A stretch of DNA of 59,710 bases from Candidatus Apopatosoma intestinale (GTDB lineage: Bacteria; Bacillota; Clostridia; Oscillospirales; CAG-272): the NCBI GenBank assembly GCA_003524145.1, contig DODZ01000023.1:34102-93811 (forward strand). Direction: 5' to 3'. Positions 1 through 8,250 of this stretch are shown here, in pieces. The notes under the pieces were generated by a model, which saw only the letters and a list, made by a program, of their open reading frames with translations, was not told the origin of the DNA and did not search any database. A program made the position numbers and the translations under genes. Position 1 is the stretch's first letter, and each line of letters opens with the position of its first letter.

Positions 1-168
1 ACGACTCTGCGCATTTTTATCTAATCCATTTTGATGGCTTGCTAAAAAAGTGCAGACCGAAAAAGTGAGGGTGTGTGCTTTTTAAGGCAGAAGACATTTA
101 TGAGAGCTTAAATTTTTCACTAATATCAATTTTAAGGAAGGCAGGCAATCCGCGAGCGGATTGCCTGC
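1..168. repeat. Intergenic repeat unit, copy 1
   Basis: No credible gene lies in 1-568. Bases 1-67 recur at 245-311 with a single mismatch, and the 92-168 block recurs in diverged form at 339-413. The unit ends in a 12-bp stem with a 4-base loop (141-168, arms GCAGGCAATCCG / CGGATTGCCTGC). A separate 7-bp hairpin GCCGTAC-GATT-GTACGGC lies in the spacer at 210-227. The region is cut by the window edge, so the full number of units is unknown. Confidence 0.75.
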
Positions 169-244
169 GTTTATTATATTCACTTTTTCTCTCGCCGAAA
201 TCCGTCTCTGCCGTACGATTGTACGGCGACGAAACGGATATTCG

Positions 245-413
245 ACGACTCTGCGCATTTTTATCTAATCCATTTTGATGGCTTGCTAAAAAAGTGCAAA
301 CCGAAAAAGTGAAACGGTAAATGTTTTTATTTGATAAAGACATCTATGAAAGCTAAAACTTTCACTAATATCAATTTTAAGGAAAGCAGGCAATCCGCTC
401 GCGGATTGCCTGC
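245..413. repeat. Intergenic repeat unit, copy 2
   Basis: Second copy of the unit at 1-168. The first 67 bases are nearly identical and the middle has diverged. The terminal hairpin (386-413) keeps the stem while its loop changed from CGAG to CTCG. The stem is followed by TTTTGTT on the plus strand and by TTTCCTTAAAATT on the minus strand, so it could act as a bidirectional terminator. A third trace, CGATTCTGCGCAT near 476-488, resembles the unit's first bases. Confidence 0.7.
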
Positions 414-430
414 TTTTGTTGTATCAAGAA

Positions 431-453
431 AACCACCCGCTAAGCGGGTGGTT
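431..453. other. Perfect hairpin in the repeat region
   Basis: The arms AACCACCCGCT and AGCGGGTGGTT are separated by one base, so the real loop is three or more bases. No T-run follows on either strand, so a terminator role is not supported. Confidence 0.5.
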
Positions 454-529
454 CCGGAAAGGCTTTCTTTTCTGTCGATTCTGCGCATAGCCAATACCAA
501 TTTTTGAATTTAGTTTTTTTGACACTCCG

Positions 530-563
530 CTGTCCGTTATGCGAAAATCCGCATGACGGACAG
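530..563. terminator. Hairpin just beyond the glucan synthase stop
   Basis: A 14-bp stem with one T.G wobble has arms CTGTCCGTTATGCG / CGCATGACGGACAG and loop AAAATC. It lies 5 bases past the stop of the minus-strand glucan synthase gene. A T-run follows only on the plus strand (ATTTTTC), so it fits a terminator for transcription entering from the left, or a 3-prime stabilising hairpin for the minus-strand gene. Confidence 0.55.
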
Positions 564-568
564 ATTTT

Positions 569-3500
569 TCATTCTGCCGGAGCTTTCCTTGCAACGCTGA
601 ACTTTACCTCATGACTGCCGCCGTCAAGAGCGAAGCGAAAGGCAAAAATATCATCGGTGTATATACGCTCGCCATCGAGCACTATCATATCCCTTTCGCC
701 CAAACGCACCTCTATGCCGTATGCCGTTTTTCCGATGCTCACATCGAGCGAAAAGGTATCAAAATATTCCGAGAGGCACGGGTGGAGTGTGAAATACGCC
801 CCTCTCATGCAAAAGCCGCAGAGATATTTTATTATCGCCGTGCGGTACCACCCCGCCGCACCCGTATACCAGCTCCAGCCGCCTCTGCCCATATGGTCGG
901 GATTTGCATAGATATCGCCCGCCATGACATACGGCTCTATCCTGTATCTTTCGCGCAGGAAGCCGTCACGTGTGCGAAGCGTCGGATTTATCTCGAAAAG
1001 CACGCGTGCGCCGGCGGCATATTCGCCCGCGGCAAGAAGCCCGAGCGCCGCCCAGACGGCGGCATGGGTATACTGACCGCCGTTTTCACGCAGTCCCGCA
1101 AGGTAGCCCTTGATATACCCGGGCGAATTTCTGCCCGAAACAAAAGGCGGAGAGAGCAGGCGCCACAGCTTATATCGCTCACTGTAGAGCAGGTCATACG
1201 AGGTTTTTACCGCTGCACTCACGCGGCGCCGCTCCTCCTCATCGCCACCGAGAAAATACATGTCAAATGCGGCAAAAGCCTGCGAGAGCGCGTCTGTTTT
1301 GCATTCGTCGCAGTCGCGTGAGCCGAGCTTGTCGCCGTTATCATAGTAAGCGCGAAGGAATCTGTCGCCCTCAAAGCAGTTTACTGCCGCCGCGTGAAGC
1401 ATGCGGCTCTTTTCACGCAGAAAAAGCGCCGTTTCATGCTCGCCCCTCATATCGCAGATATCGGCAAAGCGGAAAAGCACTATCGCCGCAAACTGCGTAA
1501 GCCATACGCTCTCGCCCTTTCCCTGCGAGCCGACGGTATTCATGCCGTCGTTCCAGTCGCCGTCGCCTATTTTGGCAAGCCCATGCGCGCCGATGCCGTC
1601 AAGAAGCCGATAGAGAGCCCGCAGGCAATGGCGATAGATATCCTCTCGCTCGTCGGATGGCGGCACTCTCTCATATCTTTCATGCTCCTCCGGCGAGAGC
1701 GGCACGGAAGAAAGATAACGCACGCTCACATCAAGTATCGCGCCGTCGCCTGTCGCCGTGATATATTCGGAGACGGCATAAGGAAGCCAGAGCATATCAT
1801 CGGAGCAACGCGTGCGTACTCCTTGATCGAGCAGAGAAAAATCGCGCACGCTATGCCACCAATGAAGCACATCTCCCTCGGGAAACTGATGTGCCGCACA
1901 GCGGATTATCTGGTATTTTGCCTCCTCGGGAGCCTCTGCCAGAAGCGAAAGCGTATCCTGAAGCTGATCGCGAAAGCCCCATGCGCCGCCCACCTGATAA
2001 AAGGCGGCTCTGGCATAGAGGCGGCTTGCCCTTACCTGATAGGGAATCCATTTGTTTACACTCAGATCAAAGAGTGCGTCGCCGCTACCGAGCTTTATCA
2101 TGTCACTCTCCTCATCATGCACCATGCCGCGGCAAAGATAGCGGTGCGCTCCGTTTACCGAGAGATAGAAAACGGCGCTTTCGCTATGGGAGAGTGCGAA
2201 GCGGACAGCCGCCGCCGCGATATCCTCCGTGCCGAGCGAGAGCCGCTCGCCGCTGGCAAGTGCTATGCCGTCTGTATATGTCGCCGTGCCTATATGCCCG
2301 CCGACACCGACCGTGACAAAGAATCGCCCCGTGCCGTAGTCCGCAAGAGCCGAAAGCGAAATCTCGCTTTCGCTCTTTTCATAGTGTATCATGCCCGTCG
2401 GTGCGCCCATATCGGGCGTCACGGCATAGTATGCCATGCAGTAAACAGGTTCGCCATGCCGCGACTCAAGCGTAAGCTCTATTCTCTTCACGGGAAATCT
2501 GCCGCAGATGCCGACCTTAACCGTGTAGTCTATATATGAAAGGAGTGTGCCGTAATACTGCGCATCCGAGAAAGTATAATTTACCCTCGCGGCACAGGCG
2601 ACAAGGTCATAATCCGTATATTCACCCGTCTCATGAGCCGAGGCGAATATGCGCAGGCAGAGCCGCTCGCCCCTGTCCTCACGCATATTGTCGGCGCAGT
2701 GCGGCGAGAGCCTGCGCAGTGCGGAATTTGAAAAATAAGTGAAGCCGAGTGAATTTTCACTCACCACCGTGCCGAAGGCTCTGCCCGCAAGCACATGGGT
2801 AAAAGGCGCGCCGCCGTGCGGCTTTATGAAAGTGTAGCCATCCTCATGAAAGACGCCCGTGCCGATACTCTCTACAGCTTTTATCTCCGGCTTCTGCGCC
2901 GTGGGATAGGGCTCGGTTTTCAGAGCGGACATCAGACTGCGCCCGAAATCGGGCGAAATCTCGATATTTCTCTGCTCCGACCTTGCATAAACCGCAGGCT
3001 CTATTCTGCAATCGAAATATACGCGGCAGATGCGCCGCATGAAATAGCGCATTTCCTCTGTCAGCATGCTGTCGTTTATCGTGAAGATGCCGTTTTCCGA
3101 GCCGAGGAAGGCGCGGCAACCCAGCTCGCCTATCAGCTCGTTTATCCTCTTTTCGAGCGGTCTGTTGTAGAGGTCACGCTCGGCATGGAGAATAGCGAAA
3201 TCATAGCGAACGCCGCGTATGCACATATATTTGAAAAGAAGCAGCAGTGTTTCCAGATTGTGCAGCTTCTCCTCGCTTGAGTCCCCGATATAGGCGATGA
3301 CTATCGGCGAATCGCCCGATATGCCGAAGCGCCAAAGCTCGCTCTGCTTTGCGGGATGCTTTTTCAGCCGTTCTATCGCCGCGCTCTGTCCCTCGCTTCT
3401 GTATACCCGCGGCATGAAAATCCCCGCGAGGATATATTTTTCGAGTGCCGTCGCTTCCCTGCTGTTGCCCGCGGCAAAATGCTGGAGCCGCGCTATCTCG

Positions 3501-6500
3501 CGCATACCTGCGTCCGCGCCGCGCTTTTCCTTTTCACAGGATGAAAGCTCAAAGAGCAGATCGTCCGAATTGCGGGAGCAACCCATGATAAATTCCGCCG
3601 TGTCCTCGCCGCGGCGGAATACAGCCCTCATGCGGCAGGCGGGAACAATGCAGGCGCCGACGCGGTTTCCGCATTCGCGCGATGCAAGCGCGGCGATATC
3701 GGCATCACTGTAGGCAAGCGGCAATATGGCATCGCGCATCGTGTCACAGCCCGCCTCTTTTCCGCGCGTCACCTTCAGCGCAAGAAAACGGAAAGGGCGG
3801 TTTTCGCTCCTTTTCCGCCTTGAGAAGAGCAGGATATGCTCTTCCTCAAAATATCTGCTTCCGATGAAGAGATTTTCAAAGCTCTTGTGCGCACGGTATG
3901 CGCGTTCTTCCGCCATCACAGGCTCGAAATATAGCATGGCGGAAGCATTTTTGTATTCGCCGTTTATTTTTGCCGTTATTCTGAAAATCTCGCGGTTCGG
4001 CAGAACCTCGGCACGCAGACCGATGCTTCTTATCGCCTCACCCTCGCCGAAAAGCGCACGATATTCCACCGCGCCGCAGGAGGAGGCAAATTCATATTTT
4101 CCCGCCGTCACATCTCCCATCCCGAGCGGATAGGCAAAATATGTCTTTTCGTCGATGAGGAATACAACGCGAAAACCGCCGGAAAGCGAGAAAGTATCAA
4201 AATCCGACAGGGCAACGGCATCTCTGCCGTCATAAAATGCCATATGTCCCGATGATGAGGCGACTATCCTGCTCTTGTTGTTTGAGGCAAGTGCAAGCTC
4301 GGGCGATATTATGCCGCGACTGCAGTGAAAGCCCTCGGCATGCTCCACGCTTTTTTCGTCATATACATCCGTGCGCACAGGGCGCACCTTTTCTCTGTAT
4401 ATGCGCACCGGCGCACGCTTCGGCACGCTCGGTATGCGCTCCGAAAGCAACTCTCTTGACGCCCTCATACGCGGACTGCGCATGAAGCGGCGCACGAATA
4501 TATCATCAAGACAGTAGTTTGCACAAGCGACGATACTCATGCCCATATGATGCGCCATATAGCTGCGTATCACGGCGTATCCGCCGCCCACGCGGGTGCT
4601 GTCCATATCGAGCGCCTCATAAAAGCCGTATTTGCCGTACATTCCGAGTGCTTCAAGCTCGCGCAGATTATGCAGGACAGCATCCGCGCCGTATTCAAGC
4701 ATGAGAAAGCTTGAATACGGTGATACGCAGGCACCGTTTTCACAGGCGGGGTCGAGCGCCAGCTTTTCCAGCCCGAAGGCGCGATACTGATAATTCATAT
4801 GCGAATCGAAATTGTAATATCCGCTCTCGGATATGCCGAAAACACGGCGGGTATGCCCGCCCGCCTGCTTTGACACGGTGCTTTCCGCCTGCGTGGCAAA
4901 AGCATATTCGAGTGCGGCATGAGAAAGGCTTCCCTTTTTGTGCGGCAGGAGCAGAGCAGGCATGAAATATTCAAAAGCCGTTCCGCTCCATGAAGCAAAG
5001 CCGAGTCTGCCTCCGCCGCCTATGGCAAGACGCGAAAGCGAAAAGAAGCTCTCAGGCGGTGCGAAGCCTGCCGCTGTGGCATAATATTGCGTGGTGCGGA
5101 ACTCGCTCATGAAGGTATCGTAATATGAGCTTCCGTATGTGCCGTTTTTCGCATTGTAGCCGATATAGAAAAGGCGCTTTGCCTCGCAGTAGAGAGCCGT
5201 GAAATCGGCGCGTGAGATGAATTTTTCATAGAGCGCGATATCGGAGAGCAGACGCGGCTCCTGTGAGGCGTATTCGCGCAGTCCCTCGCAGAAGGCGACG
5301 AGTGCCGTGACAAAATTGCCGCTGTCCACGCTTGAAACAAAGGGCTCGCCTATCGCCGAGAGCGTGGAGATATCATACCAATTATAGAGATGTCCGCGCC
5401 ATGAGAGCAGTTTTTCTATGCTTTTGCCGCTCTTTTCGGCATAGAAATGGAGCTTCTCGGAATCAATGAAATCAAAATCGCGTGCCGCAAGCAAAGATAG
5501 CAGATAGAGCCCGATATTCGTCGGAGAGGTGCGCATGGCGGTGCGCTCCTCCGGCGAAATCTGATAATTATCGGGCGGCAGGAAATTCGTTTCCTCAGAG
5601 ACATGAGCCGCAAAGAAGCGCCACATATCCCTCGCATAGGAGCGGACGGTATTTTTGCTTTTTTCGCTCCTGCGCTTTTCCTCGGGCAGACTTTTTGAAG
5701 CCGCGATAATCACAAGCGGGAAGCAAAGCCAGAGAAAGCCGAAAAACTTCGCCGAGGGCGCGGGGACAAGCATCGCCGCGGCACCTATGAGAACAGATGG
5801 CAGAAGCGAGCGAATAAGCGCCGCCGTACCGTGTTTTTTCGCCGCGCTCTGCGATGCCGTCTGCCACTCGAGCAGATGCCTGCCGCTTATCGTCATTCGA
5901 TAAAGCGCGGTAATGAAGGCGCGTGCAAAAACATACGCCTCATGTGCCGAGGCAAGCAGGCGCATGAGCATAACCGAGAGAGTGCCGCCTGTTCTTCCGC
6001 GCTCCCCGCTCTCGAGGATGAGTTTGCGCAGCATCGGGAAAATCAGATACAGCGAGGCGAAAACAGCGGCGAACGCCGCCGTTTTCCGTCCCGCAAGAGC
6101 CGAGAGAAATACCGAAAGCACAAGCATGAGCGGAGCGGATTCTCTTATCGCGTTGTCCGCTGTTTTATAGCGGGAAAGCCTGCTCATGGGATTTTTTATT
6201 TTTTCTCCGTCCCTGCGTCTGACGCTCCCGAGAACATACGGCAGAGCCTGCGTATCACCGCGAATCCAGCGGTCCTGCCGTGAATAATACGAGGTGAAGT
6301 CTGCCGGAACATCATCGGAGAGTGAAAGCCCGCGGTAAAGCGCACATGAGAGCATATTTCCCTCGAGCAGGTCATGACTGAGTATGCGCCCGTCGGGGAA
6401 GAAATCGGGTATCACCTCGCAAAAGGCGGAAATATCTATCATTCCCTTGCCGCAGAAAGAGCCGGAACCGAAAACATTCTGATATATATCAAAAGAGGCG

Positions 6501-8047
6501 CCGGAATACACATCCATTCCGCCGATACCGAAATAAAGCTCGGCAAAGCGCGTTTTCGACGAGGATTCGAGACTGATATCCGTGCGCGGCGCGACTATGG
6601 CATAGCCCTTTTTTACTATGCGGCGCTTTTCGTCTGTCACGGGCTTGTTCATCGGATGTATCATAACGCCGAGCATATCGGAAACGGCACCGGGGTTCAG
6701 GCGCGTATCCTCATCGAGCGTGAGCAGATATTCCACCGCGTGCGTGTCGGCTTTTCCATAAGCAATAATATCGCTTTCGCCGCTGTGAAGATATTTGCAA
6801 AGCCCGATTATCGCGCCGCGCTTGCGTTCTCTGCCCATGTAGGCGTTCTCGCCCTCGCAAAAGTGCCGCTCGCGCAGGAAAAGCATAAAGTGCTCGCCGT
6901 ATTTGGCATTCAGCGCGTCTATTCTTCTCTTGATATAATCTATGCGTCCGTCGTCCTCCGGCAGGCTCTTTTTATCCGCCGCCTTGAGGTCGCAGAGGAG
7001 CGCGAAAATATAGTTTTCATCGCTGTTTGTCAGATAATGGTCCTCAAGCCGCGTTATCAGCTCGCCGTCGTGCTCCTCGCCGAGAAGAAGCGTCGGTACG
7101 GCTACCATCACCTTGTGTTCGCGCAGCTTTTCCCCGGCGGAAATTGACGGCAGCAGGCACTGCCCCGACTGCACAAAGAAATCGCGTATCAGCTCTTTTA
7201 CAAATTCGTATATCGGAATAATAAGCGGAAGCGAGAGCAGAAATGCGCTCCCGCCGTCCGCGAGCACTGCGAAAAGCAGGGTAAAAAGCGCCGTGAAAGC
7301 AAAGAGCAGAATAAAATATACCCTTCCCGCAAAGCCGTCTTTTTTCAGTAATATCTCGCCGATATGAACGCCGCGCTCCGCCGCTTCGCCGACAACCTCC
7401 GCGGCATATGACGCTTCGCCCATGCCCGAGAGGTAAGCCCTCTCCGCCGTAATGCGCAAATATGCTCTCTTTGTTTCGTCGCTGCAATAGCGGTATACAT
7501 CGGCTTTTTCGCCGTAATAAATTCTCGAGGCGGCGCAGAGTGAGGAGGGCAAGTCGCCGAGCCTCATCTCCGATATCACTCCGAGCATGCCGCAGATGCG
7601 ACGCATAGAGGCGGCATATCCGAGGCTGTCGGCATATTTTTCCGCGAGTTTGAGAATAAGTGCCGAGGGAAGAAGCGACAGCATGATATATGAATATCCC
7701 TCTGCGGGCGCACGCGCGGTAAGGCTTTCTCTCACTGTGCGCTCCGAGATATTCTCCTCGGCGTAAATCCCCTCAAGTATCTCATCCGCCGCGGCAAAAA
7801 GCTCCCTGTGTCGCGAAAAATACGCCTCGCGCTCTATCGTCTTTATCGCAGATATCGCCGCATCGTATATTTTCGGAAATGTTGTCTTAGCCACGCCCGC
7901 GCAGTCGCTCTCTTCCGCATACAGCCTTTCCTCCGAAGCGGACAGCTCCCTCATCATTTTTCTGTATTTTCCGAGACGCACCGCCCCCGAAAACGAGAGG
8001 GAAAACGCCGCCGCGCTTCTTTTTTCCGCTCCTTTTGCTTCTGACAT
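569..8047 (-). CDS. Cyclic beta-1,2-glucan synthase (GT84, glucoamylase-like and GH94 domains)
   Basis: A 2492-residue membrane enzyme expected to build beta-1,2-glucan from UDP-glucose, cyclise it and trim its length. Residue positions are approximate. The GT84 domain (300-700) shows DEDTR near 444 and RQDRW near 589, and is flanked by hydrophobic segments. The central glucoamylase-like domain (880-1200) is the type now classed as GH189 in this family. A C-terminal GH94 phosphorylase-type domain (1780-2460) carries GDGDWNDGMN near 2162. The length is close to other family members and the frame is intact. I chose the start at 8047 because CGGAG lies 6 bases upstream; a start at 8119 would add 24 residues that run through the -10 box. 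It stands alone behind its own promoter. The domain assignment is confident. Whether the product is cyclic cannot be read from sequence. Confidence 0.88.
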   Translation of the reverse strand: MSEAKGAEKRSAAAFSLSFSGAVRLGKYRKMMRELSASEERLYAEESDCAGVAKTTFPKIYDAAISAIKTIEREAYFSRHRELFAAADEILEGIYAEENISERTVRESLTARAPAEGYSYIMLSLLPSALILKLAEKYADSLGYAASMRRICGMLGVISEMRLGDLPSSLCAASRIYYGEKADVYRYCSDETKRAYLRITAERAYLSGMGEASYAAEVVGEAAERGVHIGEILLKKDGFAGRVYFILLFAFTALFTLLFAVLADGGSAFLLSLPLIIPIYEFVKELIRDFFVQSGQCLLPSISAGEKLREHKVMVAVPTLLLGEEHDGELITRLEDHYLTNSDENYIFALLCDLKAADKKSLPEDDGRIDYIKRRIDALNAKYGEHFMLFLRERHFCEGENAYMGRERKRGAIIGLCKYLHSGESDIIAYGKADTHAVEYLLTLDEDTRLNPGAVSDMLGVMIHPMNKPVTDEKRRIVKKGYAIVAPRTDISLESSSKTRFAELYFGIGGMDVYSGASFDIYQNVFGSGSFCGKGMIDISAFCEVIPDFFPDGRILSHDLLEGNMLSCALYRGLSLSDDVPADFTSYYSRQDRWIRGDTQALPYVLGSVRRRDGEKIKNPMSRLSRYKTADNAIRESAPLMLVLSVFLSALAGRKTAAFAAVFASLYLIFPMLRKLILESGERGRTGGTLSVMLMRLLASAHEAYVFARAFITALYRMTISGRHLLEWQTASQSAAKKHGTAALIRSLLPSVLIGAAAMLVPAPSAKFFGFLWLCFPLVIIAASKSLPEEKRRSEKSKNTVRSYARDMWRFFAAHVSEETNFLPPDNYQISPEERTAMRTSPTNIGLYLLSLLAARDFDFIDSEKLHFYAEKSGKSIEKLLSWRGHLYNWYDISTLSAIGEPFVSSVDSGNFVTALVAFCEGLREYASQEPRLLSDIALYEKFISRADFTALYCEAKRLFYIGYNAKNGTYGSSYYDTFMSEFRTTQYYATAAGFAPPESFFSLSRLAIGGGGRLGFASWSGTAFEYFMPALLLPHKKGSLSHAALEYAFATQAESTVSKQAGGHTRRVFGISESGYYNFDSHMNYQYRAFGLEKLALDPACENGACVSPYSSFLMLEYGADAVLHNLRELEALGMYGKYGFYEALDMDSTRVGGGYAVIRSYMAHHMGMSIVACANYCLDDIFVRRFMRSPRMRASRELLSERIPSVPKRAPVRIYREKVRPVRTDVYDEKSVEHAEGFHCSRGIISPELALASNNKSRIVASSSGHMAFYDGRDAVALSDFDTFSLSGGFRVVFLIDEKTYFAYPLGMGDVTAGKYEFASSCGAVEYRALFGEGEAIRSIGLRAEVLPNREIFRITAKINGEYKNASAMLYFEPVMAEERAYRAHKSFENLFIGSRYFEEEHILLFSRRKRSENRPFRFLALKVTRGKEAGCDTMRDAILPLAYSDADIAALASRECGNRVGACIVPACRMRAVFRRGEDTAEFIMGCSRNSDDLLFELSSCEKEKRGADAGMREIARLQHFAAGNSREATALEKYILAGIFMPRVYRSEGQSAAIERLKKHPAKQSELWRFGISGDSPIVIAYIGDSSEEKLHNLETLLLLFKYMCIRGVRYDFAILHAERDLYNRPLEKRINELIGELGCRAFLGSENGIFTINDSMLTEEMRYFMRRICRVYFDCRIEPAVYARSEQRNIEISPDFGRSLMSALKTEPYPTAQKPEIKAVESIGTGVFHEDGYTFIKPHGGAPFTHVLAGRAFGTVVSENSLGFTYFSNSALRRLSPHCADNMREDRGERLCLRIFASAHETGEYTDYDLVACAARVNYTFSDAQYYGTLLSYIDYTVKVGICGRFPVKRIELTLESRHGEPVYCMAYYAVTPDMGAPTGMIHYEKSESEISLSALADYGTGRFFVTVGVGGHIGTATYTDGIALASGERLSLGTEDIAAAAVRFALSHSESAVFYLSVNGAHRYLCRGMVHDEESDMIKLGSGDALFDLSVNKWIPYQVRASRLYARAAFYQVGGAWGFRDQLQDTLSLLAEAPEEAKYQIIRCAAHQFPEGDVLHWWHSVRDFSLLDQGVRTRCSDDMLWLPYAVSEYITATGDGAILDVSVRYLSSVPLSPEEHERYERVPPSDEREDIYRHCLRALYRLLDGIGAHGLAKIGDGDWNDGMNTVGSQGKGESVWLTQFAAIVLFRFADICDMRGEHETALFLREKSRMLHAAAVNCFEGDRFLRAYYDNGDKLGSRDCDECKTDALSQAFAAFDMYFLGGDEEERRRVSAAVKTSYDLLYSERYKLWRLLSPPFVSGRNSPGYIKGYLAGLRENGGQYTHAAVWAALGLLAAGEYAAGARVLFEINPTLRTRDGFLRERYRIEPYVMAGDIYANPDHMGRGGWSWYTGAAGWYRTAIIKYLCGFCMRGAYFTLHPCLSEYFDTFSLDVSIGKTAYGIEVRLGERDMIVLDGERIYTDDIFAFRFALDGGSHEVKFSVARKAPAE

Positions 8048-8059
8048 ATAATGCTCCGT

Positions 8060-8084
8060 ATGAAAAATATTTTCATATATTATA
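8060..8084 (-). promoter_or_regulatory. Promoter -10 and operator-like inverted repeat of the glucan synthase gene
   Basis: On the minus strand a TATAAT box (8079-8084) is followed at once by ATGAAAA-ATA-TTTTCAT (8060-8076), a perfect 7-bp inverted repeat. The repeat covers the expected transcription start and ends just before the ribosome site. The -35 is weak (TTGCAT about 19 bases upstream), as expected of a regulated promoter. Confidence 0.5.
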
Positions 8085-8111
8085 GGCAAAAAGCGGGATT
8101 TATATGCAAAA

Positions 8112-8140
8112 ACCGACAAGCGCGCCGCTTGTCGGTAAAG
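8112..8140 (-). terminator. Terminator after comEC and the microORF
   Basis: ACCGACAAGCG and CGCTTGTCGGT form an 11-bp stem around a three-base loop, followed on the minus strand by TTTTTGC. It separates comEC and the microORF from the glucan synthase promoter immediately downstream. Confidence 0.75.
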
Positions 8141-8151
8141 ATGCGATTTTC

Positions 8152-8250
8152 TTATTTGCTTTTGATTTTGATTTGTCGGCTTTCTGCCGCATCGGTAGCG
8201 GAGAAGGCGCCCCTGTCATAATAAAGCATTGACGCCATATCCCACATCAT
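8152..8250 (-). CDS. Candidate 32-residue microprotein coupled to comEC
   Basis: A 33-codon frame whose ATG overlaps the comEC stop as ATGA and whose TAA lies 11 bases before the terminator. It therefore fills almost the whole comEC-terminator interval. The product starts MMWDMASMLYYDRGAFSATD and ends in KIKSK: a hydrophobic/aromatic start and a basic tail, with no membrane segment. An internal ATG (codon 5) lies close behind GTGGGAT. I do not recognise it. Against it: the frame is short, and a stop-free run of this length could occur by chance. Confidence 0.4.
   Translation of the reverse strand: MMWDMASMLYYDRGAFSATDAAESRQIKIKSK

Noticed and set aside
75..343. Two short overlapping frames in the left repeat region
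   Set aside because: They lack ribosome sites, lie inside direct repeats and run through hairpins.
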